Part shown: piece by piece, positions 16,375 to 23,006 of the stretch | Numbering within the stretch: position 1 is the first letter of the stretch | How the letters are laid out: every line of letters begins with the position of its first letter | Assembly: GCA_947493495.1 (NCBI GenBank) | Contig: CANLRN010000050.1 | Location: forward strand, 1-32,214 | Direction of reading: 5' to 3' | From: an uncultured Aquimarina sp. | Lineage (GTDB): Bacteria > Bacteroidota > Bacteroidia > Flavobacteriales > Flavobacteriaceae | DNA length: 32,214 nucleotides | Program-made: the position numbers and the translations under genes | Notes under the pieces: model-generated | Told to the model about the DNA's origin: nothing | Databases searched by the model: none | Seen by the model: only the letters and a program-made list of their open reading frames with translations

Positions 16375-16686
16375 CTAAATATTGATTCCAACAGGAAGTA
16401 AATCTTTATATTTTCTTCTGTTCTTTCTCATAAAACTAGCGATAATAGGACTTGTAGGGACTAATCTAATATTACGCTCTTCTATAATATTAAAAACGGC
16501 AACAATAAAATCTTCTGAGTATCCTTTTTCTATAAGCTCATCACTCATGATTAGTTTCGTGAGAAATATTTTTCTTTCCTGTTGGGCATATTCGATCTTA
16601 ACCTTCTGACCTTCAATAATTGTTTCGAATTGCCTAAGAAATTCATTATCAACTATTTGTAATTCAACATCGCTTATGTTCTCCAT
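16375..16686 (-). CDS. Small GNAT-like protein (YjdJ/COG2388 type), degenerate acetyl-CoA loop
   Basis: 103 residues, ATG start. The order of elements matches the minimal GNAT family of about 95 residues: 'NEFLRQFETIIEGQKVKIEY' (two strands), a central 'IFLTKLIMSDELIEKGYSED' in place of the family's I-x-L-T-H-T-x-V-P-x-x-L-x-G-K-G-I-A, a helix 'FIVAVFNIIEERN', then 'IRLVPTSPIIASFMRKN', matching the family's L-x-P-x-C-P-F-x-x-x-F-I. The acetyl-CoA pyrophosphate loop normally has a G-x-G/A pattern; here it reads EKGYSE, and the family's conserved Cys is a Ser. It may be weakened or non-catalytic. Stand-alone gene; a minus-strand TATATTTG box (16923-16930) is far upstream (about 240 bp). Confidence 0.65.
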   Translation of the reverse strand: MENISDVELQIVDNEFLRQFETIIEGQKVKIEYAQQERKIFLTKLIMSDELIEKGYSEDFIVAVFNIIEERNIRLVPTSPIIASFMRKNRRKYKDLLPVGINI

Positions 16687-16826
16687 ATTTTTTTATTTAA
16701 TATTTATTAAAAACTTAAAATTGTAAATCCAATTTTATTTCTATAGGTATCAGAAATATTTATATTCCTGAAAAAGTATTTTAAACACAACTAGGTTTTA
16801 AGAAGGATGATACTACTTTTTACGCG

Positions 16827-16850
16827 TCTAACTAATATTTGTTAGTTAGA
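16827..16850. repeat. Perfect 9-bp dyad in the divergent promoter region
   Basis: TCTAACTAA (16827-16835) and TTAGTTAGA (16842-16850) are perfect inverted repeats around TATTTG. It lies between the divergent GNAT-like and hydrolase genes and has no T run, so it is a better candidate for an operator or RNA stem than for a terminator. Confidence 0.5.
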
Positions 16851-16909
16851 AATCTAGTTTCACAAAAAATTTAATAATCAGTTTACTTTTTTGTAATAAG
16901 AGATTACTA

Positions 16910-16930
16910 TAATTTTGCGATGCAAATATA
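16910..16930. promoter_or_regulatory. Two opposed -7 boxes between GNAT-like and hydrolase genes
   Basis: TAATTTTG (16910-16917, plus), with a TTG at 16891-16893 (spacing 16, slightly short), precedes the hydrolase by about 60 bp. TATATTTG on the minus strand (16930-16923) faces the GNAT-like gene. Together they look like a divergent promoter. Confidence 0.45.
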
Positions 16931-16978
16931 CGAAAAAATAGTACGTTAAAAACGTAGATTATTGTTAAAATACCTAAT

Positions 16979-17638
16979 ATGGAGGAAGTTACTCATGTTT
17001 ATTTTGTTCCAGGGCTTGCTGCAGATGTTTCGATTTTCGAATATATAGAGTTACCTGTAGATAAATACAGGATGTATACCATACCTTGGAAAATACCTCA
17101 AGAGAATGAAACGATACAAAATTATGCACAGAGAATGTGTAAAGAGGTAATGCATACAAATAGCGTATTAGTAGGGGTTTCTTTTGGAGGTGTTATTGTA
17201 CAGGAAATGAGTAAATATTTGCGTGTCAAGAAATTGATTGTTATTTCTAGTGTAAAAAACAAACACGAATTGCCTACAAGAATGAAATTAGTAAGAAAGA
17301 CAAAAGCCTATAAAATATTCCCTACTTCTATAATTTCTAAAATTAATAATTGGGAGAAACTTGCTTTTGGAGATTTTGCCAAAAAAAGAGCAGCCATGTA
17401 TCAGAAATATTTATCAATAAATGATAAAAGATATCTGGATTGGGCAATTAAAAATATTGTATGCTGGGATCAAGAAACTTCTCTGCCGGGAATTGTGCAT
17501 ATTCATGGGGATAAAGATATTGTATTTCCTATAGCAAATATTAAGAATTGCATCACAGTAGAAAAAGGTACACACGTGATGATTATCAATAGAGCGCGAT
17601 GGTTCAATAAAAATTTACCAGAAATAATTGAGAATTAA
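16979..17638 (+). CDS. Alpha/beta hydrolase
   Basis: 219 residues, ATG start. 'VYFVPGLAADVSIFEYI' resembles the oxyanion-hole loop at the start of the fold. 'GVSFGG' is the nucleophile elbow with Ser68; 'HGDKDIVFP' gives Asp180 (or Asp178); 'KGTHVMI' gives His199. A Ser-Asp-His triad is therefore complete. There is no signal peptide, so it is cytoplasmic. Substrate is not predictable; family members include esterases and thioesterases. It is the first gene of a likely plus-strand cluster: the lytic transglycosylase begins 69 bp later. Confidence 0.82.
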   Translation: MEEVTHVYFVPGLAADVSIFEYIELPVDKYRMYTIPWKIPQENETIQNYAQRMCKEVMHTNSVLVGVSFGGVIVQEMSKYLRVKKLIVISSVKNKHELPTRMKLVRKTKAYKIFPTSIISKINNWEKLAFGDFAKKRAAMYQKYLSINDKRYLDWAIKNIVCWDQETSLPGIVHIHGDKDIVFPIANIKNCITVEKGTHVMIINRARWFNKNLPEIIEN

Positions 17639-17707
17639 TACCTGATAATTCAATATTTTACATTATTTTGTTACGATATAGAAATTTATTCCCCAATAAA
17701 ATCTACT

Positions 17708-18661
17708 ATGATGATGAAGACTATAAAAAAAGCACTAGTTTTTCTAGGAGTTATATTTACTTTTGGATTACTAATTAATGCAACACAAGAAGAACCTATA
17801 AAACCAAAAGCTCAAGAGGTTTTAGAAGAAAAATTAATCAACGATTATAATGTGTATGCTGTTCCGATGCCAGAGAATTTAAACTTTGCTGGCGAGCTAG
17901 TACCTGTAAAAAATCCAGATATTAGAGAGCGAATGGATAGAGAATTGTTGGTAAATACGTATTGGCAATCTAATGGGCTACTTCTCTTTAAGCGCGCAAA
18001 TAAATACTTTCCTATTATAGAGCCTATTCTCAAAGAAGAAGGTGTCCCTAATGATTTTAAGTACCTCGCAGTGATCGAAAGTAGCTTAACACAAGCGGTA
18101 TCTCCTGCTAGAGCCACTGGTTTTTGGCAGATACTAAAAACTACAGGGCGAGAGTACGGCTTAGAAGTAAATCAAAATGTAGATGAAAGATATCATATAG
18201 AAAAATCTACTAGAGTAGCCTGCAAATACCTGAAAAATGCAAAAGAACGTTTTGGGAGCTGGACATTAGCTGCTGCCGCATACAATGCAGGTCCCGGAGG
18301 AATTAATAAGCAATTAAAGAGACAAAATGCAGCGTCGTATTACGATCTGCTTTTAGGACAAGAAACAGGTAGATATGTGTTTAGAATAGTTGCTGTAAAA
18401 GAAATTCTAAGCAATCCTAAGCAATATGGGTTTAATTTTAAGCAAAAAGACTTGTACGAATATATTCCGACGTTTAATGTATTTGTAGATGAACCTATAC
18501 TAGATTTTAATAAGTTCGCTGCAAAATACAATATCAATTATAAAATACTAAAACTCCATAACCCTTGGTTGCGAGAGACACACCTTAATAATACCTCTGG
18601 TAAAGAATACCTAGTTAAGATCCCAAGAAAAGGATATTATAAAATAGGAGTAGGGCAATAA
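17708..18661 (+). CDS. Lytic transglycosylase, MltD-like (GH23 SLT domain)
   Basis: 317 residues with three adjacent ATG codons at the start. An N-terminal hydrophobic segment (about 8-24, 'ALVFLGVIFTFGLLINA') is a signal peptide or anchor. The SLT domain spans about 100-230: the catalytic Glu124 in 'YLAVIESSLTQAVSPARATG', then 'GFWQI' and 'AAAYNAGPGGI'. It cleaves the MurNAc-GlcNAc bond of peptidoglycan non-hydrolytically, giving 1,6-anhydro ends, in the periplasm. The C-terminal 80 residues ('INYKILKLHNPWLRE', 'YLVKIPRKGYY') resemble a single LysM-type peptidoglycan-binding segment. It lies between a hydrolase and a TauE-like permease gene on the same strand. Confidence 0.92.
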   Translation: MMMKTIKKALVFLGVIFTFGLLINATQEEPIKPKAQEVLEEKLINDYNVYAVPMPENLNFAGELVPVKNPDIRERMDRELLVNTYWQSNGLLLFKRANKYFPIIEPILKEEGVPNDFKYLAVIESSLTQAVSPARATGFWQILKTTGREYGLEVNQNVDERYHIEKSTRVACKYLKNAKERFGSWTLAAAAYNAGPGGINKQLKRQNAASYYDLLLGQETGRYVFRIVAVKEILSNPKQYGFNFKQKDLYEYIPTFNVFVDEPILDFNKFAAKYNINYKILKLHNPWLRETHLNNTSGKEYLVKIPRKGYYKIGVGQ

Positions 18662-18702
18662 TACTATTCTTTTTTTAATACAATTGTCGTAACATTGTAC
18701 TT

Positions 18703-19071
18703 ATGGATACAATGACTGTTATCTCATTAGTTGTTATAGGGCTATTAGCTGGTTTTTTAAGCGGTACAATGGGAGTAGGAGGTAGTGTGGTAATGATTCC
18801 TCTTCTGATTCTGTGGGTAGGTTTTACCCAACACCAAGCACAAGGCACCAGTCTTGCTGTATTATCTGTACCCGTTACTTTATTAGCAGCATTTAATTAT
18901 TATAAAGAAGGACATGTAAACTGGAAATTCGCAACAATTATGGCTATCACTTTTGTGATCGGAGGCTATCTAGGAAGTAAATTGGCAGTTTCGATAGATC
19001 AATCCTTATTAAAAAAGATTTTTGGAGGTGTATTGCTGATAGTAGCACTAAAAATGATATTGGGGAAGTGA
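18703..19071 (+). CDS. Half-size sulfite exporter TauE/SafE family permease (TSUP)
   Basis: 122 residues, ATG start, 41 bp after the transglycosylase. It is strongly hydrophobic with four predicted helices. The family pattern 'GLLAGFLSGTMGVGGSVVMI' followed by PLLILWVGFTQHQAQGTSLA is clear. Typical TauE/SafE proteins are about 250 residues with two such halves in opposite orientation; here only one half is present and it ends naturally at 'ALKMILGK'. It may dimerise to build a full transporter, which is inference. Substrates in the family are sulfite, sulfonates or organic acids; none is predictable here. Confidence 0.85.
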   Translation: MDTMTVISLVVIGLLAGFLSGTMGVGGSVVMIPLLILWVGFTQHQAQGTSLAVLSVPVTLLAAFNYYKEGHVNWKFATIMAITFVIGGYLGSKLAVSIDQSLLKKIFGGVLLIVALKMILGK

Positions 19072-19114
19072 ATTCATTTCTATAAAACGTTACAACCAGA
19101 TAATCTACTTGCAA

Positions 19115-19669
19115 TCACCCAATTTTTTTTAGGATCATCCTTGCTCTAGCTTTATAAGCTGCACTACTAGATGGATAGTTATTTTCTAAGGTGATTTTTA
19201 GTTCTGCGTGTACCCAGTCAAATTCAGTCCCTAAAAGATATAAGGAAGTCATAGCATATGCTTTTACAGCTACTTTCTGATCAGAGATCATCCAATCAAA
19301 ACAAGTTTCGGTAATTTTTTTGCGATGCCTATGCGTAAGTTGTTGTACTACATCTTTTTGTTTATCCTTATAATATCCAATAGCTAAGTACTCGCATATT
19401 TTTGCCATTGGACGCACAGCAGGATGTTGATATACTACTGGAATTAGTGCTGTAAAATGATCCAAGTATGGCAATATGCTACTTAGTTGTCGCTTACAAA
19501 GAAATTCTAATCCCCAAGCTGCTCGGTACGATAGCTCTTCATCTACTAAGGTACAGATGTCAAGCAATTGAGGTAATAATAATGGGTTTTTTATGATAAG
19601 ATTCGAGAAATAAGTTCGTTGTTCTCTCGAGTGATTTATACGTTGTATTTCGTCTTCTAGATTGTGCAT
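19115..19669 (-). CDS. HEAT/ARM-like helical repeat protein
   Basis: 184 residues from the ATG at 19669; a TTG six codons earlier is possible but less likely. The whole protein appears alpha-helical, with units such as 'LLPQLLDICTLVDEELSYRA' followed by AWGLEFLCK, 'VRPMAKICEYLAIGYY' and 'VAVKAYAMTSLYLLGTEFDW', consistent with HEAT-like repeats. There is no signal peptide and no catalytic motif. Related flavobacterial proteins of this size are, as I recall, sometimes labelled adenylosuccinate lyase, but no lyase signature is present and I do not support that name. It converges on the TauE-like gene with a 43-bp gap and no clear terminator. Confidence 0.75.
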   Translation of the reverse strand: MHNLEDEIQRINHSREQRTYFSNLIIKNPLLLPQLLDICTLVDEELSYRAAWGLEFLCKRQLSSILPYLDHFTALIPVVYQHPAVRPMAKICEYLAIGYYKDKQKDVVQQLTHRHRKKITETCFDWMISDQKVAVKAYAMTSLYLLGTEFDWVHAELKITLENNYPSSSAAYKARARMILKKIG

Positions 19670-19701
19670 TATATTTAGTAGTCTCAAAAATAGTTAAAAC
19701 T

Positions 19702-19717
19702 ATGCACTTTAGTGCAT
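19702..19717. promoter_or_regulatory. Perfect dyad upstream of the HEAT-like gene
   Basis: ATGCACT (19702-19708), TT, AGTGCAT (19711-19717) is a perfect inverted repeat 33 bp upstream of the minus-strand start codon at 19669. Position and symmetry suit a dimeric repressor operator. No regulator gene adjoins it. Confidence 0.4.
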
Positions 19718-19822
19718 CTCGCTTTAGTTTCTAAAAATTGTTAGTTATTTATAAGCGCTTCGTTTTTGGTCATTAACCCAGATAATACGTTAAAACTTCG
19801 TTATGAGTCAATGATATATAAT

Positions 19823-19863
19823 GAATACTAGTGTTTTCTTAATTTTAGCATAACACTGTATTC
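19823..19863. repeat. Inverted repeat between the sirtuin and HEAT-like genes
   Basis: GAATACTAGTGTT (19823-19835) pairs with AACACTGTATTC (19852-19863) with one bulged T, loop 16 nt. It is 111 bp after the stop of the sirtuin gene on the minus strand. It lacks a T run and so is not a convincing terminator. Confidence 0.4.
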
Positions 19864-19974
19864 TATAATTAAATTAAAAAATACAGTTTACGTTAGTATT
19901 TGCAGTAGCTCATAGACGCAATAGATTTTTTAATACATAGTGGTTTATTAATATAGTATCAAGCATTAAGTAAA

Positions 19975-20655
19975 CTAGAGAGTCATCAATTCTTCTACTA
20001 CTTTTGGTACGCCCATAGTAGCTTTTTCTGCTAATATTGTGATGCGCTCTTGTTGGGTTACAGATGGATTTGGGTCAATAAAATAAATAGAAGTCTTATT
20101 AGGAGCATATTGTAATAAACTAGCAGCAGGATACACTTGCATCGAGGTGCCTATAATCAGTAGGATATCTGCCTGTTCGGTAATGGTAATAGCATTTTCT
20201 AATAAGGGCACTTCTTCACCAAACCATACAATATGTGGTCTCAATTGAGAGTTGTGTTCACAGCAATCTCCTATATGCAAATCTCTTTTCCAATCCAATA
20301 TAAGTTTGTCATCAAACTGACTACGTACTTTGAGTAATTCTCCGTGTATGTGGAGTATATTGCTACTCCCCGCACGTTCGTGTAGGTCATCTACATTTTG
20401 AGTGATGATACTCACGTGATACTTCTTTTCTAAAGATGCCAGTGCGATGTGCGCTTTATTAGGGTGTACAGTACGTAATTGACTCCTTCTCTTATTATAA
20501 AAATCCAATACCAAGTCTGGATTAGCATTCCATCCTGCAGGCGAGGCAACCTCCATAATATCGTGTCCTTCCCATAGGCCATCTGCACCTCTAAAAGTAG
20601 CAAGGCCACTCTCTGCACTAATACCTGCTCCTGTGAGTACAACTATTTTTTTCAC
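19975..20655 (-). CDS. cobB: NAD-dependent protein deacylase, sirtuin class III (CobB/SIRT5-like)
   Basis: 226 residues, GTG start (20653-20655); an in-frame stop lies two codons upstream. NAD-binding motifs: 'TGAGISAESGLATFRG' (8-23), 'TQNVDDLHERAG' (85-96), 'IGTSMQVYPAASLL'. The catalytic His is His104 in 'LHIHGEL'. Tyr53 and Arg56 in 'FYNKRR' match the Y-x-x-R pair that binds succinyl or malonyl lysine in class III enzymes, so desuccinylase/demalonylase activity is likely. The usual zinc ribbon of four cysteines is missing: only the adjacent Cys131-Cys132 pair is seen ('GDCCEHNSQLRPHIVWFGEE'). The gene is alone between gaps of about 300 and 390 bp. Confidence 0.92.
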   Translation of the reverse strand: MKKIVVLTGAGISAESGLATFRGADGLWEGHDIMEVASPAGWNANPDLVLDFYNKRRSQLRTVHPNKAHIALASLEKKYHVSIITQNVDDLHERAGSSNILHIHGELLKVRSQFDDKLILDWKRDLHIGDCCEHNSQLRPHIVWFGEEVPLLENAITITEQADILLIIGTSMQVYPAASLLQYAPNKTSIYFIDPNPSVTQQERITILAEKATMGVPKVVEELMTL

Positions 20656-21043
20656 TATTCAAAAAAATTTGGATTACTCAAAAATAGTCTTTTTATACCG
20701 ATTTTAGATACAGAACTTATCTTGAGTACTACACTTTGACTTTTTAACTATTAGCTTTTACTCTTTACTCTTTACCTAGTGGTTAAAAACAGATATTTCG
20801 AATACATAACGGTGCTAATCGAATAGAGATTATAGTCTAATTATTTCGACAAATCGTAGGTAGTCTCGGTGAAGTGTACGCTGAGAGCTCTTGTAAATAC
20901 TATGTGTCCGTATTAATATTGTGGTTTTTCCATACTAAAAATTTTAATAATTACTCTATATTGTAGACAGTAAAATGTGTACAGTTTTTAAATGTTTAGT
21001 AAGCATTTAATTAATTAACGATAATCTTTAATTGACAAACCTC
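20656..21043. other. Non-coding gap upstream of sirtuin and LytTR genes (divergent)
   Basis: About 390 bp without a credible ORF. It contains a short tandem (CTCTTTACTCTTTAC, 20761-20775) and a 21-base motif (20797-20817) that recurs with four mismatches at 27459-27479. Promoters for the two divergent genes should lie here, but I see no exact TAnnTTTG match close to either start. Confidence 0.4.
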
Positions 21044-21781
21044 ATGAAATACCCTTACATCATTTTTGATAATGATCAAAAAAACGTAGATGCTATCCAG
21101 ATAGCATTAGAAAATCATAACAATTACTTATGTACAGGAATTGCTACCAATGAGCAAGATGCATTGAATTTGATTTTAGAAAGAAGACCCAGAATTGTTT
21201 TTTTAGAACCAGAAGCACCAGGGATATATGGTGGTGGTACTAGATACAATCTTTTGTTAGAACTTGCTAAATATATGACACACTTACCCGAGTTTGTTGT
21301 TGTGACGAAGACTGCAGATTATGCGATAGAAGGAATACGACATAAAGTGTTGGATTACATCATAAAACCTCAAATAAAAAATCAACTGATCAGGACATTG
21401 AGTAGGTTCGAAAAAGACAACCACGAACTCGTAGATAGTACCTTGTGTTTTAAATCGTATGGAGACTACAGATTTGTTAATATCGACGAGGTATTATACC
21501 TCAAAGCAGAGAACAATACTACAGACTTTATGATGAGTAACGGGAATAAAGTTGAAGCATTTAAAACGCTAAAACATTTCCAAAATATATTACCGGATCA
21601 TTTTGTACGTATCCATAACAGCTATATTATCAATACTAAGTATGTGTCTAGAATTCATTTCGGCAAAGCCAAATGTTCGATAAAGAACTCTACGGATATG
21701 ATCCCTTTTTCTAAGTCATACAAGAATAACGTTGAAGAAATCAAAGATGCACTGTCTAAGAATAGTTTATTGTATGTATAG
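21044..21781 (+). CDS. LytTR-family response regulator with Glu at the phospho-acceptor position
   Basis: 245 residues from the ATG at 21044; an in-frame TTG four codons earlier is less likely. The receiver domain (about 4-120) is recognisable by 'YIIFDNDQKNVDAIQIALEN', 'RPRIVFLEPEAPGIYGG', 'FVVVTKTADYAIEGIRHKVL' and 'DYIIKPQ'. At the phospho-acceptor position, where LytTR regulators read F-L-D-I-E-M-P-G, this one reads FLEPEAPG: Glu55 replaces Asp. The acidic pocket is Asp9-Asn10-Asp11; Thr88 and Lys108 are kept. The C-terminal LytTR DNA-binding domain (about 135-240) has 'LYLKAENNTTDF' and 'FVRIHNSYIINTKYV'. No kinase adjoins it; the next gene lies 1 kb downstream. A Glu can mimic aspartyl phosphate, so constitutive or non-phosphorylation control is inferred. 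Confidence 0.88.
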   Translation: MKYPYIIFDNDQKNVDAIQIALENHNNYLCTGIATNEQDALNLILERRPRIVFLEPEAPGIYGGGTRYNLLLELAKYMTHLPEFVVVTKTADYAIEGIRHKVLDYIIKPQIKNQLIRTLSRFEKDNHELVDSTLCFKSYGDYRFVNIDEVLYLKAENNTTDFMMSNGNKVEAFKTLKHFQNILPDHFVRIHNSYIINTKYVSRIHFGKAKCSIKNSTDMIPFSKSYKNNVEEIKDALSKNSLLYV

Positions 21782-21976
21782 AGCTACTTAAGATTCAATA
21801 GTATTTTATAAGTATATATGTAAACTGACTGTATATGTGTAAACTGTATATATAAGCAATTCTGATAGTTAGATATGGATTCAATGTCGTTTAGTTAAGT
21901 TTTATCATTGTCAGTCTGAGACATCCAATAAAAATTTATCCAATGTTTATACTGACGTATTTTTGTAAACTTTGAT

Positions 21977-22000
21977 GTCACCCTGAGCTTATCGAAGGGC
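21977..22000. repeat. Short intergenic repeat CCCTGAGCTTATCGAAGGG
   Basis: The 19-mer at 21981-21999, flanked by GTCA and C, matches from memory a short intergenic motif (CCCTGAGCTTGTCGAAGGG) seen across many Bacteroidota and other genomes. Only one copy is in this window. The CCCT/AGGG ends are inverted. Confidence 0.4.
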
Positions 22001-22382
22001 ATTTGTATTATAATTTACTTCGCGACATGCTAAGTGTGTTAATAGATTAAAAAATCCCTAATAAAAATGCAAAGTATTGAGGTATAAAAACAAAAATTAT
22101 TCCCCTCTAACATGGTAGAGAAATGTAGTGCGATTGATGAGCTAATAGGATGGGGAATTTATAGTTTTATAATTTTGATGTAGTAGGTAGGATAAACTAT
22201 ATAAAAGTACGCTCTTGTGCTACAACATTAAAACGGGTAGAATGCTCTTGCCTTAATTTTTATAATCTTCGGATACCTGATTGACATACAACTATTCCCT
22301 AGAATAGCGTAGTGATTACAAATTCCCTTATTTTTTTTTAATTATGTTCCTAATAGCGATGTAGTATACAGAGCATTTGTTG

Positions 22383-22422
22383 AAAAAAGTTAAAAATTTT
22401 AATAATTTTTTAACTTTTTTTT
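22383..22422 (+). terminator. Terminator-like A/T hairpin without an assigned gene
   Basis: AAAAAAGTTAAAAA (22383-22396), loop 10 nt, TTTTTAACTTTTTT (22407-22420), then TT: a perfect 14-bp stem with only one G-C pair. It lies 600 bp after the LytTR stop and 350 bp before the next gene, so it could end a long LytTR 3' UTR or an unrecognised RNA. Confidence 0.35.
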
Positions 22423-22625
22423 AAGGATCAAAGCGCTGGGATTACGGTAAAAACATAAGTAATCTAATTCTCACAATTTTAGCGTGTTTTAAAAGTAGTT
22501 CATCCACCAGTATGATAGGTATATCTACTCCTTATTGATAGGTATCTACTAAACACCTTTTTTTAGACTAGGTCAGATGCTAAGATATGCCTAGATTTGT
22601 AGTGTACAATTAGGGTTATCAACCT

Positions 22626-22711
22626 GTTACACATTTACTAAAAGGATATACAAAGAGAAATCGGAGTACTGCTGGCCAGCTGAATCCTTAGAAAGGTTAC
22701 CTAGATGTAAC
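22626..22711 (+). promoter_or_regulatory. Structured leader candidate before the tiny lipoprotein gene
   Basis: Nested complementary pairs: GTTACA (22626-22631) with TGTAAC (22706-22711); AAGGAT (22642-22647) with ATCCTT (22684-22689); and the palindrome GCTGGCCAGC (22671-22680) at the centre. It ends 62 bp before the ATG at 22774. It matches no riboswitch class I know, and the energy of the fold was not computed. Confidence 0.35.
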
Positions 22712-22773
22712 AATTTAAATCAAAACTTAATAAACCAAAATAAAATTATTTACAACATTTAAAATTAAATACT

Positions 22774-22920
22774 ATGAAAACTATAAAAACTATATTCGCA
22801 ATATTATTCCTAAGTTCAATGTTCATCGCTTGTGAAGCTGATACAGTTAATGATGAAGTAGGGATTGAGGAAGTAGATACTTTTTCTGGGGAAGAAGAAG
22901 CTGAAACAGATGTTGATTAA
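22774..22920 (+). CDS. Tiny, highly acidic lipoprotein (48 residues)
   Basis: ATG at 22774, stop at 22918-22920. 'MKTIKTIFAILFLSSMFIAC' is a complete lipoprotein signal peptide with Cys20 as the acylation site (MFIAC). The mature peptide of 29 residues has 13 Asp or Glu among the 28 after the Cys and no basic residue (for example 'VDTFSGEEEAETDVD'). It has its own terminator 20 bp downstream, which suggests that it is expressed more than, or separately from, the kinase gene 86 bp later. I recognise no family. Its position directly before a lipidated TPR sensor kinase and its regulator suggests a part in that signalling system (ligand, modulator or target), but this is inference. Short Bacteroidota lipoproteins are often left out of annotations. 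Confidence 0.75.
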   Translation: MKTIKTIFAILFLSSMFIACEADTVNDEVGIEEVDTFSGEEEAETDVD

Positions 22921-22939
22921 AAAAATCATATTTTAATAC

Positions 22940-22970
22940 AAGGTCACGAATATACTCGTGGCCTTTTTTT
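22940..22970 (+). terminator. Terminator of the tiny lipoprotein gene
   Basis: AAGGTCACGA (22940-22949), loop ATATAC, TCGTGGCCTT (22956-22965) with one T-G wobble, then more T. The kinase start is 37 bp farther on. Confidence 0.85.
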
Positions 22971-23006
22971 TATTATATTTATTATATATTATTAAAAAAA
23001 TAAATA

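Larger units (their letters stand above)
21782..22625. other. Non-coding gap after the LytTR gene
   Basis: About 840 bp, AT-rich, with no ORF beyond about 23 codons. It holds a dispersed-repeat-like motif at 21977-22000 and a terminator-like A/T hairpin at 22383-22422. The LytTR gene has no obvious terminator directly after its stop. Nothing else is recognised. Confidence 0.5.

Noticed and set aside
19115..19669. Adenylosuccinate lyase as product name
   Set aside because: The protein is too short and lacks the fumarase/ASL signature; it looks like a helical repeat protein.
22429..22447. Phrase GCGCTGGGATTACGG resembling a primate Alu segment
   Set aside because: Only about 15 bases match and the flanks are ordinary AT-rich bacterial DNA; chance similarity, not contamination.
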